Below are positions 1 to 6,164 of a stretch of 20,136 nucleotides of DNA, in pieces (the first letter of the stretch is position 1; each line of letters starts with the position of its first letter). This stretch comes from Polyangiaceae bacterium (GTDB lineage Bacteria; Myxococcota; Polyangia; Polyangiales; Polyangiaceae): positions 1 through 20,136 of the forward strand of contig JAICTU010000114.1 in assembly GCA_025936205.1 (NCBI GenBank), read 5' to 3'. Below the pieces are notes generated by a model. That model was not told where the DNA came from and did not search any database. It was given only the letters and a program-made list of their open reading frames with translations. Made by a program: the position numbers and the translations under genes.

Positions 1-135
1 AATGCCCTTCGCCAGACCGGCCTTCTCCTGAACGCGAAGTAGCGCCGCGGTCAGCGTCGTCTTGCCGTGATCGATGTGACCGATCGTTCCGACGTTTACG
101 TGTGGCTTCTTGCGTACGAACTTCTCTTTGGCCAT
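1..135 (-). CDS. tuf: Elongation factor Tu, N-terminal 45 residues (partial)
   Basis: The minus-strand frame begins with ATG at 135 and runs off the window at base 1, giving 45 residues. It opens [20 protein letters not shown] and continues into [12 protein letters not shown], which contains the EF-Tu P-loop (GHIDHGKT) that binds GTP phosphates. EF-Tu carries aminoacyl-tRNA to the ribosomal A site as a GTP-dependent ternary complex. The gene is the last member of a tRNA-tuf operon, 112 nt after tRNA-Thr(GGU), so the same transcript encodes both the carrier protein and four of its tRNA ligands. No strong Shine-Dalgarno is visible; a purine-rich GAGAGAA lies just before the start. Identity is essentially certain. 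Whether the genome has a second tuf copy cannot be seen here. Confidence 0.97.
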   Translation of the reverse strand, partial: MAKEKFVRKKPHVNVGTIGHIDHGKTTLTAALLRVQEKAGLAKGI

Positions 136-219
136 GGTTCTCTCGCAGCTCTTTCTTCTTCAGGAGACTAAGCCGCGGCGCTTCGCAGAACGCCGCAAGC
201 GGATACAATGCTCGTTTTT

Positions 220-236
220 TGCGGGGGGACCCCGCA
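220..236 (-). other. Perfect 7-bp GC hairpin between tRNA-Thr(GGU) and tuf
   Basis: In the transcript sense, 7 bases (TGCGGGG) pair perfectly with CCCCGCA around a 3-nt loop. The hairpin is followed by a run of A, not T, so it does not look like an intrinsic terminator that would cut tuf off. It lies 11 nt past the 3' end of the tRNA. It may help 3' processing of the tRNA precursor or protect the 5' end of tuf mRNA. That role is inference; only the hairpin is seen. Confidence 0.5.
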
Positions 237-247
237 CCCCCGATAAG

Positions 248-320
248 AGCCCACCATCAGGATTGAACTGATGACCTCGTCCTTACCAAGGACGTGCTCT
301 ACCAACTGAGCTAGGTGGGC
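248..320 (-). tRNA. thrT: tRNA-Thr (anticodon GGU)
   Basis: The 73-nt minus-strand cloverleaf has a perfect 7-bp acceptor stem (GCCCACC with GGTGGGC), D-stem GCTC/GAGC, anticodon stem CGTCC/GGACG around loop TTGGTAA (anticodon GGT, reads ACC/ACU), and a T arm with TTCAATC. The discriminator base is U. CCA is not encoded (the next bases are CTT), so the 3' end must be added by CCA nucleotidyltransferase. It is the last tRNA before tuf, the position held by thrT in the E. coli thrU-tyrU-glyT-thrT-tufB operon. Confidence 0.96.
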
Positions 321-496
321 GGGAGAGACCCGCGGGTTGTGCCCGCGAGCATTGACTGAAAAAACGAAACAGGCGGGGAAGGCACTACGCCCCCCCGCAG
401 GAACTGAAAATCGTCGTCTGGACCAGGCATTGAACCCGACCCGCCGAAACAGAAACGTTCGGGGGCTGGGGCGCCCACGAACCAGAAATGAAACAG

Positions 497-569
497 AGCG
501 GGAGACGAGACTCGAACTCGCGACGTTCAGCTTGGAAGGCTGACGCTCTACCAACTGAGCTACTCCCGC
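497..569 (-). tRNA. glyT: tRNA-Gly (anticodon UCC)
   Basis: The 73-nt minus-strand cloverleaf has a perfect acceptor stem (GCGGGAG with CTCCCGC), discriminator U, anticodon stem TCAGC/GCTGA around loop CTTCCAA (anticodon TCC, reads GGA/GGG), and a T loop TTCGAGT. CCA is not encoded. It is third of the four operon tRNAs, matching glyT in the E. coli tufB operon. The spacer to the next tRNA (321-496) is 176 nt and contains no gene I can support. Confidence 0.96.
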
Positions 570-853
570 GGAAATCAGGCTGGATGCCGTGGGCACACGC
601 GACCCGTCCGCCGAGCGACTGGCGGGACGACGAGCCGGCGCGTCTGACGATGACGTGCGCCGCACCAAACCTTCGAACTGACTACTCGGCATTCTTCCCA
701 GGCTCGTCTGACTTTTTCGCGATTCGGCCGAAGGTACGCTCACTCCATCGGCTCGGCCAGTGCTGCTGGCCCCGGTCTCATTCACAACTGGCTGCTGGAT
801 ACAACTGGCTGCTGGATACAACTGGCTGCGGATAGCTGGCTGCTGGATAGCTG
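570..853 (-). other. 284-nt spacer between tRNA-Tyr and tRNA-Gly
   Basis: This is an unusually long gap for a tRNA operon. It holds no supported gene. Its only recognisable structure is the degenerate tandem repeat at 785-849, next to the 3' end of tRNA-Tyr. It would be transcribed and then removed during tRNA maturation. Confidence 0.6.
785..849 (-). repeat. Short tandem repeat, about 4 copies of a 15-17 bp unit
   Basis: Two identical 17-bp units (CAACTGGCTGCTGGATA on the plus strand) at 785-801 and 802-818 are followed by a 16-bp variant lacking one T (819-834) and a 15-bp variant (835-849). The array ends 5 nt short of the tRNA-Tyr 3' end at 854, inside the transcribed spacer. It looks like slippage-generated sequence. 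I see no clear stem structure. Confidence 0.85.
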
Positions 854-936
854 TGGAGGGTGTTGGATTCGAACCAACGAAGGCATAAGCCGGCAGGTTT
901 ACAGCCTGCTCCCATTGGCCACTCGGGAAACCCTCC
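854..936 (-). tRNA. tyrU: tRNA-Tyr (anticodon GUA)
   Basis: The 83-nt minus-strand tRNA has a long class II variable arm, as expected for bacterial tRNA-Tyr. The acceptor stem is perfect (GGAGGGT with ACCCTCC), the discriminator is A, the anticodon stem is GCAGG/CCTGC around loop CTGTAAA (anticodon GTA), and the T loop is TTCGAAT. CCA is not encoded (CAG follows). It is second in the operon, as tyrU is in E. coli. Confidence 0.96.
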
Positions 937-1060
937 AGGAAACTTTTCACCCCATCCGCGTATCGCCGTTACCGAAGAACACCGCTGATGAGCTGACTGA
1001 ACTAGCTGTGTCGAGTCCAAATGCTTCAGGCTCGCGTCGCGAATCTCCGTACTTGCTGTC

Positions 1061-1084
1061 TGGATTCGAGCCTTGGATTCGAGC
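1061..1084 (-). repeat. Two 11-bp direct repeats resembling a tRNA T-arm, at the 3' end of tRNA-Thr(UGU)
   Basis: TGGATTCGAGC occurs at 1061-1071 and again at 1074-1084 on the plus strand. In the transcript sense it reads GCTCGAATCCA, which looks like the 3' half of a T-arm. The second copy overlaps the last bases of tRNA-Thr(UGU). This could be a partial tRNA 3'-end duplication or chance; the repeat itself is certain. Confidence 0.6.
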
Positions 1085-1154
1085 TGGGGAGGGGACTTGA
1101 ACCCCTAACCTTCTGTTTACAAAACAGGTGCTCTACCGATTGAGCTACACCAGC
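1082..1154 (-). tRNA. thrU: tRNA-Thr (anticodon UGU), first gene of the tRNA-tuf operon
   Basis: The 73-nt minus-strand cloverleaf has D-stem GCTC/GAGC, anticodon loop TTTGTAA (anticodon TGT, reads ACA/ACG), and a strong T arm AGGGG/CCCCT around TTCAAGT. The acceptor stem pairs 5' GCTGGTG with CCCCAGC and has one mismatch, U6 opposite C67. The anticodon stem also has a C27-A43 non-pair. All four other landmarks fit, and the position matches thrU in E. coli. The discriminator is U and CCA is not encoded. The two weak pairs make it the least canonical of the four, but context argues it is functional. Confidence 0.92.
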
Positions 1155-1371
1155 GAAAGTCGCCGGCAGGCCGGGATAAAAATTCGCGGCCCCGCTCAAG
1201 CCGCCGAGCTCTATTCTGGAGAAAGCCGCTGCTCTGGAGATATCCGCTCTCGATCCGGCCGATGGCATCGACCGAACCCTCGTCGCCCGGCAAGGCATCC
1301 TGCCGTTTCGAATGCCTTTCCCCCGTGACGAACTGCGCAGACACGAACGCACCCGTCCCGAGAGACGGGCA

Positions 1372-1400
1372 CTGGTAGCCCCCGGCTCCGGCACTGTCAA
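1372..1400 (-). promoter_or_regulatory. Candidate sigma70-type promoter for the tRNA-tuf operon
   Basis: In the minus-strand sense a perfect -35 TTGACA (1395-1400) is followed after 17 nt by TACCAG (1372-1377), a weak -10 matching the consensus at 3 of 6 positions. The region upstream of -35 is locally A/T-rich (TATGAATTGTG). The consensus -35, optimal spacing and GC-rich sequence after the -10 fit a stable-RNA promoter. The weak -10 keeps confidence moderate. Confidence 0.5.
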
Positions 1401-1442
1401 GCACAATTCATACCGACGCGGGAAGCTGCCCGGGCACCATAT

Positions 1443-1481
1443 CCCGGCTTGGCCCCGGCTTGGCCCCGGCTTGGCCCCGGC
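1443..1481. repeat. 11-bp tandem repeat upstream of the tRNA operon promoter
   Basis: The unit CCCCGGCTTGG recurs about 3.5 times with 11-bp spacing (1443-1452 short first unit, 1453-1463, 1464-1474, then a partial unit to 1481). It starts about 43 bp upstream of the candidate -35. An 11-bp period is close to one helical turn, so a protein-binding array is conceivable, but simple replication slippage is the plainer explanation. Confidence 0.75.
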
Positions 1482-1635
1482 ACCTACCCAGGAGCCGTGG
1501 ATTTGGTCGTTTTTCACCGCCGAATGTAGCCGGCTGCCACGCTGGAGACGCCGTTTTGGCGGGCCGGAATGGGTAGCATCTGTTCAGGACGCGGTCCAGT
1601 AGTTTGGAGTCCCGGAACGCTCCCGGTCTGGCTCG

Positions 1636-2802
1636 CTACGGCGCGCTGCGCGACGCCAGGTCGTCCAGGGCGCGCTGGAGTTCCTCTCGCGAGAACGGCA
1701 GCTGATTCAGCGCGCGCTCCTCGGCCCGCCGAGCTTCTTCCAGCTGATGCCGAGACTGCTCGGTGCGGCGCACCCACTCCGATTGCTCACCGGTGCGCTG
1801 GGCCATCGCCAGCGTGTGTTCCAGCATGCTCGAAGCCTTGTTCAACAGCACCGAATAACGGAGCCGCATGGCCCCCTCGAAGAGTTGCTGCTCGCGCACC
1901 GTCCCCACCTTGGGAGGTGGGATTTGCATCAGCTCCTCGTGCAGTCGCTCATAGAGCTCCCCCACCCGGTAGCCCGCCATGGTGGACCAATGGGCGTCGT
2001 AGGCGCGCATGCTGTCCGAGTACGCGCTCTGCGCCTGAAGCAAGAGCTCGCAACGGCGCTCCAGACGCGCGGAGAATTCTGTCACGTCGGGGCTCAGCCG
2101 GGCCTCCTCGGCGCGGTGCCGCCGAGCTTCACCGAGTGCAAAGTAGAGCTGCGCCAGGTCCCGCGGAATGCGACCTGCCCGATCGAGCTCCAGGCGATCG
2201 ACGACCTCCATCCCCTTGGCGATGAAATACTCCGCCTCTGATTGCCTGCCGGCAGCGAGCAAGTCGAGGCCGCGCGCCGCGTAGGCCACGATCAGCCCGC
2301 TCGGTCCAGCGCCAGGGTAGCGCTCCAGGTAGGTGCGAGCCGTCTCCCCTGCTTCTGCCCAGGCGTCCTGGTGCAGGCGCACGCGCATGCTGCGCAGCAG
2401 CGCTTCCGGGGCGAGCGTCGCGTTCGGAAGCCTGCGCCCCAGCTGTTCGAAGCGCTGGGCCGCGCCGTCCAGATCGCCGCTCGCTTCATGGGCCAGGGCT
2501 CCTTGAAACAAGGCCCGCTCCAGCCAGGGCCCTTCACTCTCCTGCTCCACGATGCGGTCAAAGCTGCGCGCGGCTGACGCAGGCTCGCCCTGGCGCAGAC
2601 TCGTCTGACCAGCCACGAAAAGCTCGGAAACGTCGAGCGCGGCTTCGGGCGTGACGACGGTCGTGGCGATGCGCAGCGTTGCGGGGGGCTCCACCACTCG
2701 CGCGCTGGTTGCCGATGGCCCTGGAGTGCTGGGTTGCCGAGCAACACTCGACGTGCATGCCCAGAGCATCAGCGTTAATCCGTAGGAGATGATCCGCAAC
2801 AT
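1636..2802 (-). CDS. TPR-repeat lipoprotein
   Basis: This 388-residue protein starts with a short lipoprotein signal, MLRIISYGLTLMLWAC, with a lipobox ending at Cys16. The Cys would be lipidated and the protein anchored in the cell envelope. Residues of about 60-220 show degenerate tetratricopeptide-like helical pairs (for example GQTSLRQGEPASAARSF and ALAHEASGDLDGAAQRFEQL), resembling the TPR part of BamD-type proteins. The C-terminal third is rich in Glu/Arg/Gln and probably helical or coiled coil. The reading frame stays open to 3003, but the upstream 67 residues lack a signal and are low-complexity, so I chose the ATG that gives the lipoprotein signal. The function is unknown; a protein-protein scaffold is inferred. 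Confidence 0.75.
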   Translation of the reverse strand: MLRIISYGLTLMLWACTSSVARQPSTPGPSATSARVVEPPATLRIATTVVTPEAALDVSELFVAGQTSLRQGEPASAARSFDRIVEQESEGPWLERALFQGALAHEASGDLDGAAQRFEQLGRRLPNATLAPEALLRSMRVRLHQDAWAEAGETARTYLERYPGAGPSGLIVAYAARGLDLLAAGRQSEAEYFIAKGMEVVDRLELDRAGRIPRDLAQLYFALGEARRHRAEEARLSPDVTEFSARLERRCELLLQAQSAYSDSMRAYDAHWSTMAGYRVGELYERLHEELMQIPPPKVGTVREQQLFEGAMRLRYSVLLNKASSMLEHTLAMAQRTGEQSEWVRRTEQSRHQLEEARRAEERALNQLPFSREELQRALDDLASRSAP

Positions 2803-3106
2803 CTTGGATCGAGCATTGCAGAGCGCAGAGGTGGCAGCGGATGCCGAAGGATTTCCTGGCGCACTCAGCCGGGTCGCGCGTGACACGCCCGCGGACGACC
2901 AGCGCTCGAGGCGAGCAGCGCCGAGAAATAACGCAGCGGAGCGCCGTTGACTCCGCGAGGAATGTTTCTTTATCAATGGACGGTCGGGGGGGCTCGAGAA
3001 CACGCAGGTAAACGGTAGAAATGCCTGCGCGGCTAGACCGACGCGCAGAGAAGAGCACAGGCCAGCAACGTAGCAAACCTAGGCGTAGGGAAAGGTAAGG
3101 TTGGGT
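2803..3106. other. 304-nt divergent intergenic region
   Basis: This separates the minus-strand TPR lipoprotein from the plus-strand DUF465-like gene. I see no coding sequence. A less GC-rich patch near 2960-2976 coincides with a plus-strand promoter candidate. No matching promoter is obvious for the lipoprotein on the other strand. Confidence 0.5.
2947..2976 (+). promoter_or_regulatory. Candidate sigma70 promoter upstream of the DUF465-like gene
   Basis: TTGACT (5 of 6 to the -35 consensus, 2947-2952), an 18-nt spacer, and TATCAA (4 of 6, 2971-2976) point toward the gene at 3107. The implied leader is about 125 nt. Confidence 0.35.
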
Positions 3107-3298
3107 ATGGCGGAACGTCAGGCGTTGAAGATCGAGACACTGGAACACGAGCATCGGGGGCTGTCGGCAGAGCTCAACGCCCTGCTGCGACATGCCCACC
3201 TGACCCCGCTGGAAGAACAGGCCGTTCGCGAGCTCAAAAAGAAGAAGCTCGACGCAAAAGACCGCATCGCTGCGCTGCGCCGCATGATTCGCGCTTGA
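3107..3298 (+). CDS. DUF465 / YdcH-like small helical protein
   Basis: The 63-residue protein (MAERQALKIETLEHEHRGLS...) is almost entirely charged amphipathic helix and ends with a basic stretch, ELKKKKLDAKDRIAALRRMI. The pattern of an N-terminal helix with E-H-x-x-L, a short TPLEE turn, then an LKKKKLxxKDRI helix is typical of the DUF465 (YdcH) family, whose members are about 70 residues and of unknown function. The ATG at 3107 is preferred over a TTG six bases upstream because AAGG (3097-3100) sits 6 nt before it. It stands alone between oppositely oriented genes. Confidence 0.8.
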   Translation: MAERQALKIETLEHEHRGLSAELNALLRHAHLTPLEEQAVRELKKKKLDAKDRIAALRRMIRA

Positions 3299-3340
3299 TC
3301 GAACGCCGCCCGCAGGCGCCGCGCTCCTTCTCCGGAGTCA

Positions 3341-3871
3341 TCACTCGAGCGGTGAAGGGAGCGGCGCCGGCGCAGGCGGCAGCGACGGCTCAGCCGCTGG
3401 CGCTGGGGCTGCGGGGAGTTCGTCGGCAGGAGGCGCGACGGGGGGCTCGACCGCTGGCGTCTCGCTGACGGGCGCTTCGATCGACTGCACGGAGTCCACG
3501 TTGCCCGCGGGCGTGCCGGACGTTTCGCGCTCCAGATCGGCGAGCGCACCATCGAGCCTGGGCAGCCATGCTCTGTCCAGACCGCCCGGGCGTTGCTGCT
3601 CGGTGACCTTGGCGAGCGCCAGCCAGTGACGTGCGTCGGCATGAAAGCCGAGCCGGTAGTCCGTCATCCCGCGCAGATATGCGTAGCGAGCAAAGTCGCC
3701 CGGACGGAGCTGGCTCTCTCGCCGCTCCAGCGACCGCCACAGCGCGAGCGCGCGCTCATACTGGTTGTCTTCGTAGTAGGCCTGACCGCGCAGCAGCGCG
3801 GCGCGCTCGCCGTTGCAGCCGGTGGCCAAGAGCAGCGCGAGCACCATCTGCGTCGGGGCGAACCAGCGCAT
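3341..3871 (-). CDS. Small TPR lipoprotein with Pro/Ala-rich tail
   Basis: The 176-residue protein begins MRWFAPTQMVLALLLATGC, a lipoprotein signal with predicted lipidated Cys19. Residues of about 22-110 form one or two TPR-like helix pairs (LLRGQAYYEDNQYERALALW and RYAYLRGMTDYRLGFHADAR). From about residue 115 the sequence becomes Pro/Ala/Glu-rich and ends PAPAPLPSPLE, a disordered linker that could span the periplasm or peptidoglycan. It starts 10 nt after the trmB stop and is probably co-transcribed with it, though the pairing suggests no shared function. The function is unknown; an envelope scaffold is inferred. Confidence 0.75.
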   Translation of the reverse strand: MRWFAPTQMVLALLLATGCNGERAALLRGQAYYEDNQYERALALWRSLERRESQLRPGDFARYAYLRGMTDYRLGFHADARHWLALAKVTEQQRPGGLDRAWLPRLDGALADLERETSGTPAGNVDSVQSIEAPVSETPAVEPPVAPPADELPAAPAPAAEPSLPPAPAPLPSPLE

Positions 3872-3881
3872 CTTCCCTGCC

Positions 3882-4559
3882 CTACGGATGGGCCTCGGCG
3901 CGGCGGTAGCGCAGGCGCGTCACGGGCAAGCCGCTCGCGATGACCCGGCGCTCGCGCGGGCTGCGCGCGCCGTACGGGTTCTCGGCGAGCAGCGCGGATC
4001 CCGGTTCATCACCGAACGGAGCAAACTCCGCCCGCGCTTCGATCGCACCGCGATAGGCGTCGGCCGTATCCTCGACGTCCGTCTGCACGAAGAGCTCGCC
4101 GCCCGGGCGCAGCAACCGCGACAGCTCCCCGACCACCCCTCCGCTCGCGAGACGCCGCTTGGCGTGCTTCTTCTTCCACCAGGGGTCCGGGAAATTCACG
4201 AACACCCGTGACAGAGTGCCCGACGCGAAGCGGGGCAGCGCGAAGCGAATGTCTTCTGCGAACACGCGCCCGCGTTCCCCGAAGCCGAGCTCGCGCAGCC
4301 GCTGATCGACCAGGCTCGCCCACTTGAGCCGGATCTCCAACCCGACGATGCGCACATCCGGACTCTGGGCCAGGCGATCGTACAAGAATCCGCCCCGGCC
4401 TGGACCGATCTCGAGCTCCAGGTCCGAAGCGTCACCGGGGGCAGGAGCTGCCAGGATCTGAGCCATGCTCAGGCCTTCGCCAGCGGGCAGACGCGGAGCA
4501 TTCGCGTACGGTGAAAACCGCCTCCGCCCTTCCTGGTCCACTTCAGGTTGCGCGCACAT
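3882..4559 (-). CDS. trmB: tRNA (guanine-N7-)-methyltransferase TrmB
   Basis: This 225-residue enzyme would methylate N7 of guanosine 46 in the tRNA variable loop using S-adenosylmethionine. The Rossmann SAM motif is ELEIGPGRGGFL (about residues 48-59), followed by GLEIR (73-77) for the ribose contact. The family signature VNFPDPWWKKKH (121-132) is intact, including PDPW, and a Thr-Asp pair follows in FVQTDVEDT. Its length is normal for bacterial TrmB. ATG at 4559 starts the frame; an N-terminal RRRFSPYANAP leads into the domain. It heads a two-gene unit with the downstream TPR lipoprotein and diverges from the HTTM-like gene across about 100 nt. Confidence 0.93.
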   Translation of the reverse strand: MCAQPEVDQEGRRRFSPYANAPRLPAGEGLSMAQILAAPAPGDASDLELEIGPGRGGFLYDRLAQSPDVRIVGLEIRLKWASLVDQRLRELGFGERGRVFAEDIRFALPRFASGTLSRVFVNFPDPWWKKKHAKRRLASGGVVGELSRLLRPGGELFVQTDVEDTADAYRGAIEARAEFAPFGDEPGSALLAENPYGARSPRERRVIASGLPVTRLRYRRAEAHP

Positions 4560-4660
4560 CGGGCTGCTACTAGCGCGTTTCTTTCATCGAGGACACCCCG
4601 GCGCCATGCGGACGGCCAGAAAATGGACGCCGGCCGCCCCTCGGCGCTAGCGTTTGTACG

Positions 4661-6154
4661 GTGCCCGCTTCAGACACGCCCGCTGCGACTGTGCCCCCAT
4701 CGACGTCCGCGGCCGTGAGCCAGGTCCCGGTGGCTGCGCCCACCGACCGGGTGCGCTGGACGCTCTTCACCGAGCTCTGGGGCTGGGCCTTGTTCATGCA
4801 TCTGGCCAGCTTCGACAAATGGCCGCACAGCCCCCTCGGCTGGGCACTGATCGCGTGTGCGACGAGCCTCGTGTTGTGGCCCGCGCGCACGGAGTTGCTG
4901 GGGATCGCGGCGCTGATCGAGTTCCTGTTCATTCAACAAGGCATGCCGGAGACCGCGAACCATCTGATGTTCGAGGGCTTCGTATGTTTCACGTGGCTCT
5001 TCACGCTGTCGCTGCAGGCCGGCGCCTCGCGCCTGCGCGGCGTGCCCTGGCGCCGCGTCTGGGACGCCGACGCAAACGGCCGGCACCCGCTGCAGTGCTC
5101 GCTGCTGCCGCTGAGCGCGGCGTTCTTGATGCTGTACTGGCTCTCGGTGCTGCACAAGCTCAACTACGACTTCATCGATCCCGACGTGAGCTGCGCCTCG
5201 TACATGTACCGGCGCGTCTCCGATCTCTTGCCGTTCATGCCCCGCGCGCGCTGGGCGGAGCATCTGGCCATCTGGGGCACGCTGCTGGCGGAAGCGTCGG
5301 TGCCGGCGCTGCTGTTGCACCGCCGCACCTGGCGTTTTGGTCTGCTGGCAGCGCTCGCCTTCCACCTGCTGCTCGGCTTCGATCCGACGCCCGGCATCTA
5401 CAGCTTCACCGGCCTGCTGTACGCGCTGTTCATCCTGCTCTTGCCGGGCACCTTCGTCGACACCGCCGGCGAGCAGCTGGAGCGGCTGCGGGCGCGCGCC
5501 GGGCGCCGCAATCTGCTGTACGTACGCATCGCCGGCGTGCTGCTCTGGATCTCGATCCTGCTCTACAGCTCCACCCGCGGCGATCGCTGGTCCTTCGGCG
5601 TGGGCTTTCCGATCTTCCTGCTCTGGGCGCTGCTGGTGGCAACCGCCTACCTGATCACGCTGGCGCGCACGCCCGCGCTGGAGGTCAGGCCGATGGCACG
5701 GACGCCGATCTGGCTCTGGATGTTGCCCGCCCTTGTCTTGATCAGCGGCCTGAACCCGTACCTCGGCCTGCGCACGCAGCTCTCGTTCTCCATGTTCAGC
5801 AATCTGCGCACCGAAGGTGGGCGCTCGAATCACCTGTTCATGCCGCGGCTGATGACGCTGGAACCATACGAGGACGACCTGATCGAGATCGTCGACAGCA
5901 ACAACCCGGGCTTCCGGGCGCTGAAGGACCAGCAGTTGCTCTTGCCGTATTTCGAGTTCAAGCACCGCGTGAACGACGACGAGTCTGACGATCTGCGCAT
6001 CACCTACCTGCACCAGGGTGTGCAACGGCAGGTGACGTGTCTGCACCGCGAGTGCGACGACGCCGAGCTCGGTACGCCGCACTCGCGGCTGCGCCGCGCG
6101 TTCTTCTTCTTCCGCGAAGTCGACAAGGGGCCGAAGATGCGCTGCCGTCACTGA
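4661..6154 (+). CDS. HTTM-like multi-span membrane protein
   Basis: The 497-residue protein starts with GTG at 4661. About ten hydrophobic segments span residues of about 30-375, followed by a soluble C-terminal region of about 120 residues. Features resembling the HTTM family (related to vitamin K-dependent gamma-glutamyl carboxylase) are the helix VLHKLNYDFIDPDVSCA, the histidine in AFHLLLGFDPTPGIYSFTG (His235), and SFSMFSNLRTEGGRSNHL from about residue 375. The biochemical activity of bacterial HTTM proteins is not established, so none is assigned. An Asp/Glu-rich stretch near residue 440 and a basic tail ending MRCRH follow. It is transcribed alone, converging on nadD with only 10 nt between stops. 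No strong ribosome site is seen before the GTG. Confidence 0.65.
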   Translation: MPASDTPAATVPPSTSAAVSQVPVAAPTDRVRWTLFTELWGWALFMHLASFDKWPHSPLGWALIACATSLVLWPARTELLGIAALIEFLFIQQGMPETANHLMFEGFVCFTWLFTLSLQAGASRLRGVPWRRVWDADANGRHPLQCSLLPLSAAFLMLYWLSVLHKLNYDFIDPDVSCASYMYRRVSDLLPFMPRARWAEHLAIWGTLLAEASVPALLLHRRTWRFGLLAALAFHLLLGFDPTPGIYSFTGLLYALFILLLPGTFVDTAGEQLERLRARAGRRNLLYVRIAGVLLWISILLYSSTRGDRWSFGVGFPIFLLWALLVATAYLITLARTPALEVRPMARTPIWLWMLPALVLISGLNPYLGLRTQLSFSMFSNLRTEGGRSNHLFMPRLMTLEPYEDDLIEIVDSNNPGFRALKDQQLLLPYFEFKHRVNDDESDDLRITYLHQGVQRQVTCLHRECDDAELGTPHSRLRRAFFFFREVDKGPKMRCRH

Positions 6155-6164
6155 CGGGGTGCGC

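Larger units (their letters stand above)
1155..1635 (-). other. 481-nt leader and promoter region of the tRNA-tuf operon
   Basis: No gene is supported here: open frames in this stretch overlap one another on both strands and match nothing recognisable. In the minus-strand sense it holds a TTGACA-type promoter at 1372-1400, a small hairpin at 1352-1369 (CCCGTC/GACGGG) at or just after the predicted transcription start, and three copies of an 11-bp GC-rich unit upstream at 1443-1481. The leader from promoter to first tRNA is roughly 210 nt. Confidence 0.6.

Noticed and set aside
220..236. Hairpin before tuf as an intrinsic terminator
   Set aside because: It is followed by poly-A in the transcript sense and would separate tuf from its operon.
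168..950. 260-codon minus-strand open frame across the tRNA region
   Set aside because: It overlaps three tRNA genes and reads through their conserved arms; the product has no recognisable features.
1026..1517. 163-codon minus-strand open frame over the tRNA-Thr(UGU) leader
   Set aside because: It contains tRNA-Thr(UGU) entirely and the operon promoter; composition is not protein-like.
2803..3003. Upstream extension of the TPR lipoprotein frame to 3003
   Set aside because: It adds 67 residues of low-complexity Arg/Ala/Ser before a clear lipoprotein signal starting at 2802.
4654..6151. Long open frames on both strands inside the HTTM gene
   Set aside because: They are shadows of high GC3 coding. 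Only frame 4661-6154 encodes hydrophobic helices and family motifs.
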